DNA of 64,000 nucleotides from positions 6,200,001 to 6,264,000 of the forward strand of contig JAGVVL010000001.1 of the NCBI GenBank assembly GCA_018287875.1, read 5' to 3'. A program made the translations under genes and the position numbers. Source of the stretch: Nigrospora sphaerica (Eukaryota; Ascomycota; Sordariomycetes; Amphisphaeriales; Apiosporaceae). Numbering within the stretch: the first letter of the stretch is position 1; each line of letters begins with the position of its first letter. The notes beneath the pieces were generated by a model that was not told the DNA's origin, searched no databases, and saw nothing but the letters and a program-made list of their open reading frames with translations. Shown here piece after piece: positions 9,614 through 20,931 of this stretch.

Positions 9614-11682
9614 ATGTCGTACACGCCTACATCAGCGGCATTCCCCGATGGCCCGCTGACGCCGGCCCCTTTGTCTCAACCCGGGCCTGTATCTGCGTCA
9701 GCACCACCCGCGACAGGAGCCCACGTTCAGTATGCAATGAGTGTCGACACCGAGGTACCTGACGCTCCATCTCATTTTTCACCTCGCTCGCCCTCCATGG
9801 CGAGTCCCGGCACAGTTACGGGCATTTCTCGTTCTGATACCTCGCGCAGCGGCATCATCAGACGACGGAATGCCCGCGCCGACACGTTCCGGACCATCAA
9901 CGAGTTCGAGGATGCCGCGGGCTGGCATCCCGGCGCGGAGCCGGGAGTGGACACGTCCAAGCCCGACGGCGGGCATTCTTCCATGCAAGGCCTCCATTCC
10001 GAGTGCCAGATCACCATCGTCGACTTCTCCCAGGACGACTTTGCCATCCACGAGCTGGACAACGAGGCCATGATCGAGTTCATCAAGAAGCCGCAGCCCG
10101 ATTGGGTCAAGTGTCGATGGATCAATGTCAACGGCATCAGCTGGGACGTCATCCGCGCTCTGGGTTCCGAGTTTGGCCTCCACCGGTTGGCCATCGAGGA
10201 TCTGCTGAACTCGCAGAACCGGACCAAGGCGGATTGGTACACGCACCATGCCTTCATCGTCATGACGTGCCAGAAGCTGGTGCGCATGCTCGATCCGGAC
10301 AGCAGCAGCGACAGCGAGGCGGGCTCGGACGACGAGGATGCGCCCAACGTCAGGAACCGTGCTTCGCGCCCGGGGCTGCTTAAGAAGTGCAAGCGCTGGT
10401 GGAAAGGCCAGCGAAAAGGCGTCCACCACGTGGCAGCCGACGCCATTCACGGCACCTTGGAGAACGGCCGCTCTATCCCCATGGCCAACCTGCAGAAAAA
10501 CTTGAGGCAGCCCACGGGCTTCTCCGACGTCTTCAACCCCAACACGCTCTGCACCCTGCAGCGCTATCATGCCTCACACAACGACGCGCGGCTGGAGTAC
10601 ATGGAACGCCACTCGGCCTTGGCCGCGCGGGGTCTCGCCGTCATGGCCGAGCAAGTCGCCATGTTCCTCACAAGTACGAACGTCGTGATAGCCTTTTTCG
10701 AGCAGTCGGCCGATGACGTCGAGAAGCCCATCCTCGCCCGCCTCGAGAGCCCAGACACAATTCTCCGCCAGTCTTGCGACGCGTCCATGGTCGCTCAGGC
10801 CATCATGGACGCCATTATAGACATGGCCATTCCCGTTGCTGCTTGTTACGACGACGTGGTGGGCGACCTGGAGCTCGATGTCCTCACGAACCCAAGCATA
10901 AGGCATACACGGGACCTCTACATCATCACCTCCGAGATCAACAAGATGGCCAGCTTCGTCAACCCGATTGGGAGTCTCATCTCGTCCCTGCGCGACCACA
11001 AGACGCTGCTTAGCCAGGAGAATGCCACCCGGGAGTTGCAGAACCCTGCCCAAGGCGTCATCATCACCCCGACGACATATACATACCTGAGCGACGTTTA
11101 TGATCACTGCTTGATGATTACCGAGAGCCTTAATCAAACCAGGAAGTCGGCGGACGCCATGATAGATCTGATCTTTAACACCATCTCGGCAAACCAGAAC
11201 GAGAGCATGAAGCAACTGACCATGATCAGCATCATCTTCCTCCCACTGACTTTCTTAAGTGGCTACTTCGGTCAGAACTTTGAGAACTTCAGCGCGCTCG
11301 CGGAGGGGACCAAGCTTTTGTACGTTTCTTTCCCCCCTTGTCTTTCCAGTAATTGAAAGGTACAGAAACCGGCGCACGTTCGATATACCGTGAATTCCGC
11401 GAACATGGGCCGGGTTTCTGTCTTTTTTGTTCATCTTTCATTGCCCACATTCCTTCCCAACGTGGATATATGAACTAACGTCGCTGCCCCAGCTGGACCA
11501 TCGCTATACCCCTCTGCGTCGCGACGTTCCTTTTCGTTATGAGGGGCACTATATGGCAGTGGCTATCGCGACTTACGCAGCGCCGGCACGTGGCCAGTGC
11601 GAGGAAACGAAGGAGAGAGCGGATGCGCCGCGAGAACAAAAACGGCCGACATGGTCAGCGCACAAACACCAGAAAGTTCTAG
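9614..11682 (+). CDS. CorA-like magnesium/metal-ion transporter
   Basis: Membrane channel-type transporter of divalent cations, by fold. Exons: 9614-11319 and 11493-11682, giving 631 residues. The 173-bp intron has a GTACGT donor, an ACTAAC branch site and a CCCCAG acceptor, and joins EGTKLF to WTIAIPLCV. ATG 9614 was chosen because upstream in-frame codons lack an ATG context. The N-terminus (about 1-130) is Ser/Pro-rich and disordered. The cytosolic CorA region follows, including WINVNG, HRLAIEDLL and NRTKADWY, with a charged insert at about 230-300. Two C-terminal membrane helices are seen (ISIIFLPLTFLSGYF and the helix around IPLCVATFLFV), then a very basic tail. The signature after the first helix reads YFGQNF, so the usual GMN is GQN (residues 553-555). 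That alters the ion-selectivity motif, although such variants occur in fungal CorA relatives. Confidence 0.88.
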
Positions 11683-12753
11683 AGAAGGCCTATTCCAGAA
11701 AGTACGGGTTCGCATTCGACAAACGGTGGCGAAAGACGTTGACTGCTGTTTTTTGGGGCAAAGATACCCATGGTCAAGTAATCGTATTGGAAACATAAAG
11801 TTACTCGAGGTTCCTCGGCTCCTCGGGGATCTCGTTCTCTGGTGGTTGTTCCTCAATCGCATCCTCTTGGCCTGGGGAGCAGGAATAGATTGGGTATGAC
11901 TACAGTTGCGCAACTTGGTAGAAGTACCTCTCACCTCGAGAATTATTGGTGGAAGGCACGTACCTTACGATTTGATGTGCTTGCTTAGAGAGGCTCACTT
12001 AAGGAGTCAATCGTGTCCCTTCCAAGAGCGTTCGGGTGTTCCGGCATCATATGGACGGAGAAATACGAAATAAGCAGAATGAGTCGACATAGTACATCAA
12101 GTATATATCCTGATGGTTCGGCAAACTTTCCCCAAGTATCCGCCGTGTAATTCTGTCCAAAAACTTGGCCTCCTTAGTGATCTGCCGTCTTTCCTTCCCC
12201 TCGCCCGATTCTGGAGTCAAGCCAGCTGGGCCACCACTGAGCACCGAACCCGGGGTTCGTAGTTTTTGCAACCTCGAGACCCTGGCCGCAAGGCCGTAGG
12301 CATGTGTTATGGACAGAATACGAGAATGAACTGGCGCTGCGAAGCAAGCTTGAGGGGAGAAGGGGACAATGGTGTGCGGTCAATGGATGTATTGTATCCA
12401 TACAGATGGAATGTAATCGAGAAGATTGAATATGCATATCCAGGGCTCTGAACATATGGATAACTCTTGGTGCCTGAGTCCAGCAGTTTCCTAAGGCCCC
12501 TCCCGGAAAAGAGAATTGTTGCCCTGCTGCCTCTTGCACCAGTGCAAGCTACAACCCGACTTTCAGTGCCTACTTCAATTGTTGACCAACTTCCAAAACG
12601 CACACAATAACCGTCTCTCTTTCCTCGAATCCCCTACCTATCTCAACATCGACGACCTCTCGCCTCCGAGGTTCGTCTTTGCCTTGGAGTATCATACCTA
12701 GCCTCGCCTCGTCGCCCACACATTCAGTGTCAACCACGCAATCACCATCCACA
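11683..12753. other. Intergenic
   Basis: No gene supported. CT-rich sequence from about 12600 to 12753 probably is the 5' leader of the next gene. Confidence 0.5.
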
Positions 12754-13701
12754 ATGCCGGAACTTTCCGCCCGTGAGCAGGAGATTGCTGTCGCCGCCTG
12801 GCGCTGCCTCCCTGGCAAGGAGTTCCCCAAGGTAATATTCCTTGTCCAGCGCCCTGACGCGGCGGGCATGCATGTTGGCGATGCCTTTTGATGCTGCCCT
12901 GATATCCTCGTTCCCACATCTATCTCTTGCAAAGCCCGATATCTAACTTGCGGTGCGCCCTTACGCAGATCGACTATGAGGCGCTTGCCAAGGCCGCCGA
13001 CATGAACACTGTCAAGACTGCCACCAATGCCTGGAGTGCCTTCAAGTCGAAGCTCATGGCAGCTGAAGATCCCACAAAGGTCGACTTGACGGAGCGCGAC
13101 CTTTTGGTCGCCCGCGTCGGTTGGCTTTGTGTCGACGCTGGCAACATTCCCAAGGTAGGTTGCGATGACCGAAGCGGGCCTGGATTCGTCGACGAAGACA
13201 TGCTAATACCACAATGTAGATCCAGACGAACCTGATGGTTGAGATGGGTATCTTCAAGACGGCCAAGGTAAATATCCATGCACAAATACTTCCATCCCAT
13301 CCAACACCCATCGAGTACCCCAGACCATCCACCCAGCACGGAAGAAAGCTGACCACGACTAGACGGCTTCGAACACGTGGTGGAAGGTCAAGAAGAACTT
13401 ACAGGCCGCCGCTAGCGGCAACAGCGCCGGCGCTGCCGCCTCTTCGACCCCCGACCAAGGTGCCACGCCCGAGACGGGCAAACGCAAGGCGACCGCCTCG
13501 GCCCGGGGAACCACCGACGCTTCCGCGTCGCCGAAGAAGGCCAGAAAGGCCAGAAAGACCAGGGGCCCGACGCAAACGAAGGAGGAAGCCGCCGAGACGG
13601 CCCAGGAGACTGCTACCGAAGAGCGTCCCGTTGAGAACCCCCAGGCTCCCATGGCCTTTCCGGCCTGCGTAAATGGAGCCGTCGTTTCTCCGGCCATCTA
13701 A
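12754..13701 (+). CDS. Small fungal protein with N-terminal helical (SANT/Myb-like?) repeat and basic tail
   Basis: Exons: 12754-12831, 12969-13154, 13220-13267 and 13363-13701, giving 216 residues. All three introns are phase 0 with GTAATA, GTAGGT and GTAAAT donors. The N-terminus (MPELSAREQEIAVAAWRCL) is followed by IDYEALAKAADMNTVKTATNAW and a second TASNTWWKVKKNL unit. This resembles the short ascomycete proteins with a degenerate Myb/SANT-like helical module in which the ATNAW/SNTWW ends repeat. The C-terminal half is Ala/Thr/Glu-rich with a lysine-arginine patch (SPKKARKARKTR) that could be a nuclear signal. The 48-bp third exon is a microexon. I do not recognise a named gene; nuclear location and DNA binding are inference. 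Confidence 0.7.
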
Positions 13702-14845
13702 GCTCACAGGTTGCGTGCAGGATGAACATGGCAGCACAGCTTATTTGCGATGATTTCTATTTTTTTTATTTCAGCGCAGCTGGACGGACGAGGGTTGGAC
13801 AAGGGAAGCACTACTTGAGAGACGAGTTCGGCCCGCAGCTACTGCGACTCACTATGGACGCTTAACAGGACTGATGCGGATGAGGAAATGAATGGATCTC
13901 GCGTTCCCAGTAAAATCGCCATGTCCGCACTCGTACCCAACGCCGACGTGTATCAGGTCGACTACTCGTAGTTGTGGATGTAAATAACCGACCGTATCTT
14001 TACAGGGCAGGTTTCCAACCCGGAAATTCCACATAAACACGACTCTGAGCTTCCAATACCACGAGTTGGTAGAAGCTGTGGGTATGTATGGCTATGGTCA
14101 TTGGACGGAGCACAGAAGAAGAAACGGGGGGCTGGAGGAGCTGTCGCATTGGATCCACTGGCTGTTGGTCTCTTACCCCACAAACATCACGATTCACCGA
14201 TTCACCGCCGTCTTTTGGCCCGGCAAGGATACCCCGGCAGACCTGGGGAGGGGGGAGCTCTTTGTAGTTGTCGCAAGAGCTATCTACAGTATGCAAAAGT
14301 ACTGTACACGTATACTGCACCACTGTAACCATCTGAGTATGATGGCTTATGGTAGCGAGCCAGGAAGGCGATGCGTGCGTGCGTGCGTGCGTGTGTGTGC
14401 AGGTACGCCTTTTTCAACCGATGGCAGAGGGGCCGGCTAGGTTCACGTGGCCGAGGTGACGTCGTGACACTTCCAAATCCATCCACATACCCGTCGAAAC
14501 CCTGACCTCCTTGCCCGCCTCTACTCAGTAAACAAAAACTAGCTTCCGGGAGGCGGGCGGGCGGGTCAACGGCTCCAAATGCCGACAGGGGCAGCAGCTA
14601 ATCAGCCCTATTGAGGACCGGGAAACCGCCCAGGCATGACAATGCAATTTCGATGGTCCGCGAATGCAACCATGGATTTCCAAGTTTTTCCTTGCTTTGC
14701 GGCTCGCGACCTGGGGGAGAGCGGGCAGGGCCTTAAAAGGAGGACCCGACCTCTTCCCCCCCCCTCGTCGCGTTGGCTCTGACGACCACCTCGAAGTCGT
14801 CAAGCTTTTGCGACTCAAAGATGGACAACGGCTTGCGCTGCTGAG
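13702..14845. other. Intergenic with TGCG microsatellite
   Basis: No gene supported. Contains the TGCG/GT repeat listed separately and a CT-rich stretch before the next gene. Confidence 0.5.
14372..14400. repeat. (TGCG)n-(TG)n microsatellite
   Basis: About five TGCG units pass into a GT run. Simple repeat in intergenic DNA. Confidence 0.9.
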
Positions 14846-17013
14846 ATGCGTCTTCTTCGCGTCGTCGCCGTCTTCGCGGGGCTCCTGGCGGGAGGAGCCC
14901 TGGCGGATGCGAAATGCTCCCGGGAAGACGAATGCTTCCGCGGTTGGTGCCTCCCCTCCCTCGTCCCATGTGTGCCGTCGTAGGCTAACATCGGGAGGAA
15001 GCTGTCAGCCAAGCTCCGTCCCAGATCCGGGCCTCAGATTGCGAGGTCTTCCTACGGGCCACGGCGACTCCCACGATCAGGTACTGTGATTGATTGTGGT
15101 TGGAAATCCCATTGACCACTGCCTTGCTGATACACGCCCCAAGTACCGTCACAAGTAGCATCATCACGAGGACCACGGGAACGGTAACCCATACAATCAC
15201 ACAGGCGGCCACCTCGACATCGGGGCTTTCGAAGAAATGGCAGCAAGGATACGAGGCCGTCAACCACTTTCTCCGGAGGCGACTGCCCCTGCCCCAGCAA
15301 CCGTCCTCGCCAACATCGCAGGCCCCCGAGTTGCCCGACTATGCCTCGCCGTGCCAGGCGGCGAGCGCATTCTCGTCAGCATGTAGCTGTCTGGGATTCA
15401 AGCCGTCCACGACGACAGCCGCGGGAAAAGCAGCTACCGTGACGGCTCGTGTCCGCGAGACCGCCACGGCCACGGTCGTCAAGACCGTCTCACCCCTGCG
15501 CAACGTGACCATGTTTGGCAACTCAACCAGCGTCAGGTTCGCCAACTCCACCATGCCCGGCAACCTGACGCTTCCAACCGGTCGATTCCGCCGGCCACCG
15601 GCCACGAGCTCTAGCGCCAGCCTGCCGCTCACGCGAAGCGACTTTCCGAGCACGTCTGAGCCGTCGCTGACGCCGGGCCCGACCTCGCCCAGAAGCAGCA
15701 GAGTGACGCGCACGCCCCGGCCCACGAGCATCGATTCACTGCCCAGCGCGACCGGCATGGTTGCTCCAAGCTCAAGTAAGGGCGCCTTCCCCGGCTCGAA
15801 ACAAACGGCTTTCTTCAACACAACGAGAAACGCATCGCCCTTGTTTACCAACACCACGGCGGCGCACGCAAATGGGACGGGGGCCACGCCTGGCCCTAAG
15901 AAAGGGACGAGCAGCGCGCCTATCAGAACAACTGCGGCTCCCGTTGTTTCTCAAAGCACTGTCATGGCGCCTTTCCGGAACTCATCCACGAATGTGCCTG
16001 TTCTGAACAGCACGAACGTGCTCGTTCTGAATAGCACGATGCAGGCTTCCCTCACAAAGGCCACGCCTGCTCCGTTCAATATGACGATGGCCCCATTCCC
16101 TCTCGCCAATATGACGAGCAGGGCACCCCTTCTGAACGGCACGACGAGTCGGGCCCCCTTCCCCTTCGCCAACGCCACGACTACTGCCGCCGTCTCCAAC
16201 GCCACCGGCATATTGGGCTTGAATACGACCCGGCCGCCCTTTCCGTTTGCCAACGCCACGACCACGGCCCCCTTTGCCAATCCCACAAGCGTACGGGCGA
16301 TGAACTCGACGCGGCCTCCGTTTCCCATGGCCAACGTGACAACCTCGGCGCCGTTTATGAACGCTACCGGCATGCCGGCGCTCAACATCACGCGCCCCCC
16401 TTTTGCCAACGCGACGCGAGCTTGGAACACCACGGCCGTGCGTTTCTCCAACACCACCTCGCCGACGGCGACCCCCACGGCGCCAGCCGATCTCACCTGT
16501 AAGTCGTCGGAATCCCGCCTGTTGGGCCCACCATGTCGTACTAACTTTGATATCCCAGGCGGCGAGACGGCGACGCCCTTTTCGCTTCGGGTGTCGCAGC
16601 CGGCCGGGCTCTTCGACGGCTGGTTCGCCAAGGTGCTGGGCAGCGCCGTCGTCTTCACGTCGTCGGCGCAGCAGTCGACCAAGTTCAGCGTCGAGGCCTC
16701 GGGCCACCTCTGCGCCGTGGGCTTCGTCGGGGCCAGCGGGAAGCCGGCCATCGCCCTCGTCGAGGACAAAGCGGGCCTCACGGGGAGCGGCGTCTACCTG
16801 GCCGACGCGGCGCGGCTCGAGCAGCTCGAGACGCAGGGGTACGGGCCCCTCGACTGCGCCGTCGATGGCGGCCTCGCGTGCGCCGGCGGACAGGGCTTGC
16901 AACACTGGGTCGGCTGCGGCCTGACGCTCAGCATCACCAGCGACCCCGCCGGCGCCGTCGTCGTGGACACGTGGAACTGCACCTCGGTGGCCTTGTCGCC
17001 CGTCTACGGTTGA
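14846..17013 (+). CDS. Secreted Thr/Ser/Asn-rich mucin-like glycoprotein
   Basis: Predicted cell-surface or secreted protein, about 661 residues. Exons: 14846-14942, 15002-15080, 15144-16498 and 16559-17013. Introns have GTTGGT, GTACTG and GTAAGT donors, with clear CTAAC branch sites in the first and last. Residues 1-20 form a signal peptide (RVVAVFAGLLAGGALA). A Thr-rich stretch with Cys pairs follows (ASPC, SACSCLGF). From about residue 150 to 500 the chain is crowded with N-glycosylation sequons (FANAT, LNTT, MNSTRPPF, FSNTT) in imperfect repeats of a RPPFPFANATTTAP-like unit. After an in-frame intron comes a globular C-terminal domain of about 150 residues (GGETATPFSLRV ... GLFDGWFAKVLG ... 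VDTWNCTS) of a type I recall at the end of fungal surface proteins. No GPI signal is evident. Exact function unknown. Confidence 0.8.
15960..16470 (+). repeat. Imperfect coding repeats rich in N-glycosylation sequons
   Basis: Within the mucin-like gene. The unit is roughly R-P-P-F-P-F/M-A-N-A/V-T-T plus a variable linker, seen at least four times around 16150-16420, with shorter N-S/T-T variants before and after. Codon choice varies among copies, so the array is not recent. Confidence 0.75.
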
Positions 17014-18107
17014 CGGGGAGGGGGTTTTCGTGCGGAAATCCATACGTACTTGGGTGTTTAACGATGATGATTCGTAATGAGTAAACCCAAAGAGGGAACG
17101 TGAATATTGAAACCCTGTATTTGTGATCGCCCTCCTGCTTGTCTCCCCGCGGCGTCCCCGGCGTCCCTGGCACCCGACCCACGTAGGAGCGATCAAGCAA
17201 TTGATTGTCTCGCGGGAGGCGGGCAAGAACGAGCACGACCGCTACGCCAACCACGAGTCGCCGGGGACAAAGTTCACGAACTGGCGGATGGGCGACTACA
17301 AAGCGGGCAGAATGGCGCGGGACGACGGTATGAAACGGCCCCGGGATGGGGTTTTGCGGAAGAGTGGGTTGTGTCGTGGAGAGGATGCATTCTCCATGTC
17401 GACGCCGATTAAAGCTTACCAATATTAGACACCGAGGCGTCTTCGACGACTGGCTACCGGGAGGAAATTGGCGACAGTCACTTTTCAACTTTGTGTTCAA
17501 ATCAGGCAAGTAGGGCGGTACCGGGCACATATACCAAACGCGCCTCTTTTATCAGCGGGATTCAGCCACGCTCAGTTCGGGGCGGGTCCTGAAACGTCCA
17601 ATCTAGAGCGCCTACGCACGGGGCAGGCAGTACAGCAGTCGCATGGGAGAAAACGGAGGGAGGCAGAAACATTCGTCCGCCGCATTACGGCCGAGAAAGC
17701 AGATCGCAATGCGCGTGGCGACGCCACTGGACATGCCGCCATCGCGAACCACCTTTTCCGTCGACGCCCCCGCGGCGCCGGGGGGGGAGACGATCGCACT
17801 CGGATAGATGGGGGCGGGAAAGTGGGCAAACCCCGCCAACATGATCGACGGGGGACGAAACAGGGGACGTCTCATGGGGGCTTCCTCGAGCCCACCTGCG
17901 TATCACGACCCGGCCAGGAGCATTTCTTATCTCTCGGCCGTCTTCCGCGGCTATTTCCACCGGCGTCGCCGCCTCTCCTTCCCTCCCCATCCCGACTGCA
18001 GCACGTGGGCACCAGGGCAACACAGCAACATCGCCAACCCCATCGTCGCGCCAGGACCGGACGAAAAAAAAAACGCGGAAGGGGGCCGAGGCTTCGGGGG
18101 AAACACC
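17014..18107. other. Intergenic
   Basis: Open frames on both strands here lack motifs and I do not call them. The last 300 bases before 18108 include an A-run and should hold the ustYa-like promoter and leader. Confidence 0.5.
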
Positions 18108-19395
18108 ATGAAGTCCCTCGCCGACGAGCACGCATACGACCCGCTGCGGGCGGGCGACGCCGAGGACGACGACGACGCCGACTCGGACCTCGACGTCACC
18201 ATGGACCTCAACGAGAGCGACTACCTGCGCCCGGCGGCGGGGCCGCGGCGGCCGCATCCGCAGCAGCAGGGGCGCGGGCGCCGGTGGTGGTGGTGGCGGC
18301 GGCGGCAGCAACAGCGGGCGTCCGTCCCCGCCGCCGCCTACCGCTGGGGCCTCGACGCCCTCCTGCTACTCGTCATCGTCGGCCTCGTCGCCGAGCGGCA
18401 ATGGGGCCGGGCCCCGCCCGCGCCGGCGCCGGAACGCCCGCGGCACGACGGAGGCGGGGACGTGACGGGCTTCGCGCCGCAGTGTAAGCTTGGATCCCCC
18501 CGGCGGGAGCGGAGGGGAAAAGGGGGGGGGGAAGGGGCGGCCCCGGCGGATCGCATGCTAACGCGGGTGGGCCGACCATCAGTCGCGCAGCAGATTAGGA
18601 CCTTTCATCCGGAACCCATCTTCATGCCCGACAACACGTCCGAGTTCTTCAGCCCCGAGGTACGGCAAAAATGGCTGGACATCGTCCCTCGTAAGTGTTC
18701 CCCCCCCAGCAACGCGGGGTTGCGTTCAGTCACCTTCCCTGCTGACGACCCCCGTCCTTCCAGCCGGCCTGGGCTACCTCCACATCGCGGACCCCCAAAA
18801 GTACCACGACCTCCCGCGGCCGCTCGTCGGCTACGACGGGCACGTGGCGACGACGTCCATGACGCATCAGCTGCACTGCCTGGTACGTCTTCCCCCCTTC
18901 CCCTTCCCCTCCTCCCCGCCGCGAACCGGGGGGGGTCCCGTGTCCGTCCCCCGGGGGTAAGCGCTGTCGGCTGACCGAGGGGTGATTCCGTCCAGTACGC
19001 CATCGGCGAGGTCTACGCGGCCCTGACGTCCAACCGGACCGAATTCCTCATGGAGCCCTGGCACATGAACCACTGCTTCGACTACCTGCGCCAGAGCATC
19101 ATGTGCTGCGGCGACGTGGCCCTCGAGGGCGAGCAGACCACCTTTCCCCCGGGCTTCGACGGGTCCGACGGCTGGGACGCCGTACGTTCTCCCTTCCCCG
19201 TCCCTCTTTCTTCCTCTTCCTCTTTCTCTTTCGCCCTCTCTTAGTTCCCCCCGTAATCTTCCCCTTCTCCCTTTTTCTCCCAAGTGCGGTCCGGCAGCTG
19301 ACAAATCCGCGGTGCAGAAACACGTCTGTAAAGACTACAGCCAGGTTTACGCCTACTTGGAGACCAACGCCGTCGATAACCGGACGTGGATCTAA
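18108..19395 (+). CDS. UstYa-like (DUF3328) oxidase
   Basis: UstYa-family proteins act as copper-type oxidases in peptide macrocyclisation or halogenation and related secondary metabolism. Exons: 18108-18483, 18583-18690, 18764-18882, 18996-19181 and 19318-19395, giving 288 residues. All donors are GTAAG or GTACG and all joins keep frame. Residues 1-75 are acidic then Arg/Trp-rich. One membrane anchor lies at about 77-97 (ALLLLVIVGLVAE). The luminal domain has both diagnostic HxxHC motifs: HQLHC at 196-200 and HMNHC at 224-228, the second followed by FDYLRQSIMCCGDVALEG. The C-terminus ends in DNRTWI. No key residue is missing. Neighbours are a secreted repetitive glycoprotein upstream and, downstream on the other strand, an Asp-box protein, an MFS exporter and a flavoprotein. 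The product pathway is not identifiable. Confidence 0.92.
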
Positions 19396-19812
19396 TTCTA
19401 GGGGGGACGGGAGGTGGCGCTTGCGGGGATCGGAGTTTTCTATTGCTTATTCTTGTTTTTCTCCCGACGGTCCGCGAGGAAGCGAGCATTGGGACGGAGT
19501 TTTGGGCGAGAGCTCCCGTGGGGCACCGCCGGTTTTTGCGCGTTGGGACTGCCTGGTTCGTACATGCACGGTACACTTGGCTAAGCCTCGTAGCTGGCAG
19601 GGGAATGCTGGCCGGCCGTGAGCCTTCTAGAAGCCGGAGTTGTTTGCTTAAAAAAAGAAGCTCTACGCACCGGCTCACACCATCCTGGAGACCCTACGCC
19701 GTGTCCCCATATACGCGTACCGGCGTGGGGGAATCCAAGTCTTTGATTACTATAGTCCGCCATACTGTTCCTCCGGCGTGTCCTGCCCCGGAGAGGCCCC
19801 TTCGCTCCCGCC
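19396..19812. other. Intergenic between convergent genes
   Basis: 3' regions of the UstYa-like and BNR-repeat genes. Nothing else seen. Confidence 0.5.
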
Positions 19813-20931
19813 TTATTGGATCTGGACGGTGCTGACCTGCACCTTGTTGGTGGTGCTCGGCGGCAGCTTGCCGCCGCCGGCGACGAGCACGGTGCTCGGG
19901 TCCTGGGACAGCACGAGCAGCGAGCGCGTGTACGAGGCGGCGACGTCGGTGGGGACGCGCTCCCAGGCGTCGGCGGCGCCGAGCTTCTTGTTGATGTAGA
20001 GGTCGGAGCAGCAGCCGGCCGAGACGACGATGGTGCCGTCGAAGCCGCCGGCCGGGGTCCAGACGACGTAGGGCGAGCCCGTCGGCACGGTGCCGTCGCT
20101 CGTCACGAGGGCCGCGTGCTCGGCCGCCGCCACGGCCTCGGGATCGGCCGTGAGCCGGTAGAAGACGGGGAAGGAGTAGCCGGCCACCGTCGGGTTCGGC
20201 CCGCCGCCGTACTCGTACACGTAGATGTAGCGGCCGTCGGGCAGCAGCGCGAGCGTCGGCATGCCCGGCCGGTCCGTGTAGGTCGGGTAGGCGACGTCAT
20301 CGACGACGGGGCCCCAGGCGCGCAGGTCCGTCGACGTCTGGTGCACCAGCTTCTGGCCGTACGTCGCATTGTCGCGCTGGTCCGAGTAGTAGTAGATGAG
20401 CTTGCCCTCGCGCGCCAGCAGGAACGGCTCCCACACGGGCGTCAGCCCGTTGTTGGGCAGCGCCTCGCCACCGGCCGCGACGTGGCTCACAAACGTCCAG
20501 GTGCTGCCCTCGTCCGTCGACGCGTACAGCTCGAGCTGCGTCGTCGCGAGGTCCGTCGGGATGGCCGAGCCGCCCAGCAGCACCGTGCCGGCGGCGAAGT
20601 CGCCGACGGCCTCGGGCAGCACGTAGAGCTGGGGCTGGTAGCGCAAGCCGAGCCCGAGCTCCGTGTCGTGCACCTGGGCGATCTCGGCCCACGACGCGCC
20701 GCCGTCGCGCGACTTGTAGATGGGGAAGTAGACGAGTGGCGGCTCGGGGCTGTAGTTCTCCCACGTCGCCAGCAGGTCGCCGTTGGGCAGCTGCGCCGCA
20801 CGCGCGTACAGGACACCCGGGTCGGTGAAGTTGGGCGCCGGCGTGAAGAGCGTGACGTCGCTTAGGAGCGCCGCCGACGGCAAGGCCGAGGCCAAGAGGG
20901 CCGTGAGCGACCACAGCAGCTTGGACGCCAT
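19813..20931 (-). CDS. Secreted BNR/Asp-box beta-propeller protein (sialidase/GH93-like)
   Basis: Single exon, 372 residues; start chosen at ATG 20931 because it begins a good signal peptide (LLWSLTALLASALPSAA). The mature chain is a probable six-bladed propeller. Asp-box motifs are seen as SRDGGASW and STDEGSTW, and family-type stretches are RAAQLPNGDLLATWENY, PVWEPFLL, YYSDQR and PDGRYIYVYEYGG. The N-terminal half resembles GH93 exo-arabinanases and fungal sialidase-like proteins. I cannot assign a catalytic nucleophile from sequence alone, so the substrate (arabinan, other plant or fungal glycan) is open. The ORF is high in GC3 and uninterrupted. Confidence 0.85.
   Translation of the reverse strand: MASKLLWSLTALLASALPSAALLSDVTLFTPAPNFTDPGVLYARAAQLPNGDLLATWENYSPEPPLVYFPIYKSRDGGASWAEIAQVHDTELGLGLRYQPQLYVLPEAVGDFAAGTVLLGGSAIPTDLATTQLELYASTDEGSTWTFVSHVAAGGEALPNNGLTPVWEPFLLAREGKLIYYYSDQRDNATYGQKLVHQTSTDLRAWGPVVDDVAYPTYTDRPGMPTLALLPDGRYIYVYEYGGGPNPTVAGYSFPVFYRLTADPEAVAAAEHAALVTSDGTVPTGSPYVVWTPAGGFDGTIVVSAGCCSDLYINKKLGAADAWERVPTDVAASYTRSLLVLSQDPSTVLVAGGGKLPPSTTNKVQVSTVQIQ

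Noticed and set aside
14846..17013. Idea that the repetitive secreted protein is a dikaritin-type RiPP precursor for the UstYa-like enzyme
   Set aside because: Repeats lack Lys-Arg Kex2 sites and a short conserved core peptide; the protein has a large globular C-terminal domain.
15982..17226. Long open frame antisense to the mucin-like gene
   Set aside because: Repetitive Arg/Gly shadow of the coding repeats.
19816..20865. Long open frame antisense to the BNR-repeat gene
   Set aside because: Val/Arg-rich shadow caused by high GC3 of the true gene; no motif.
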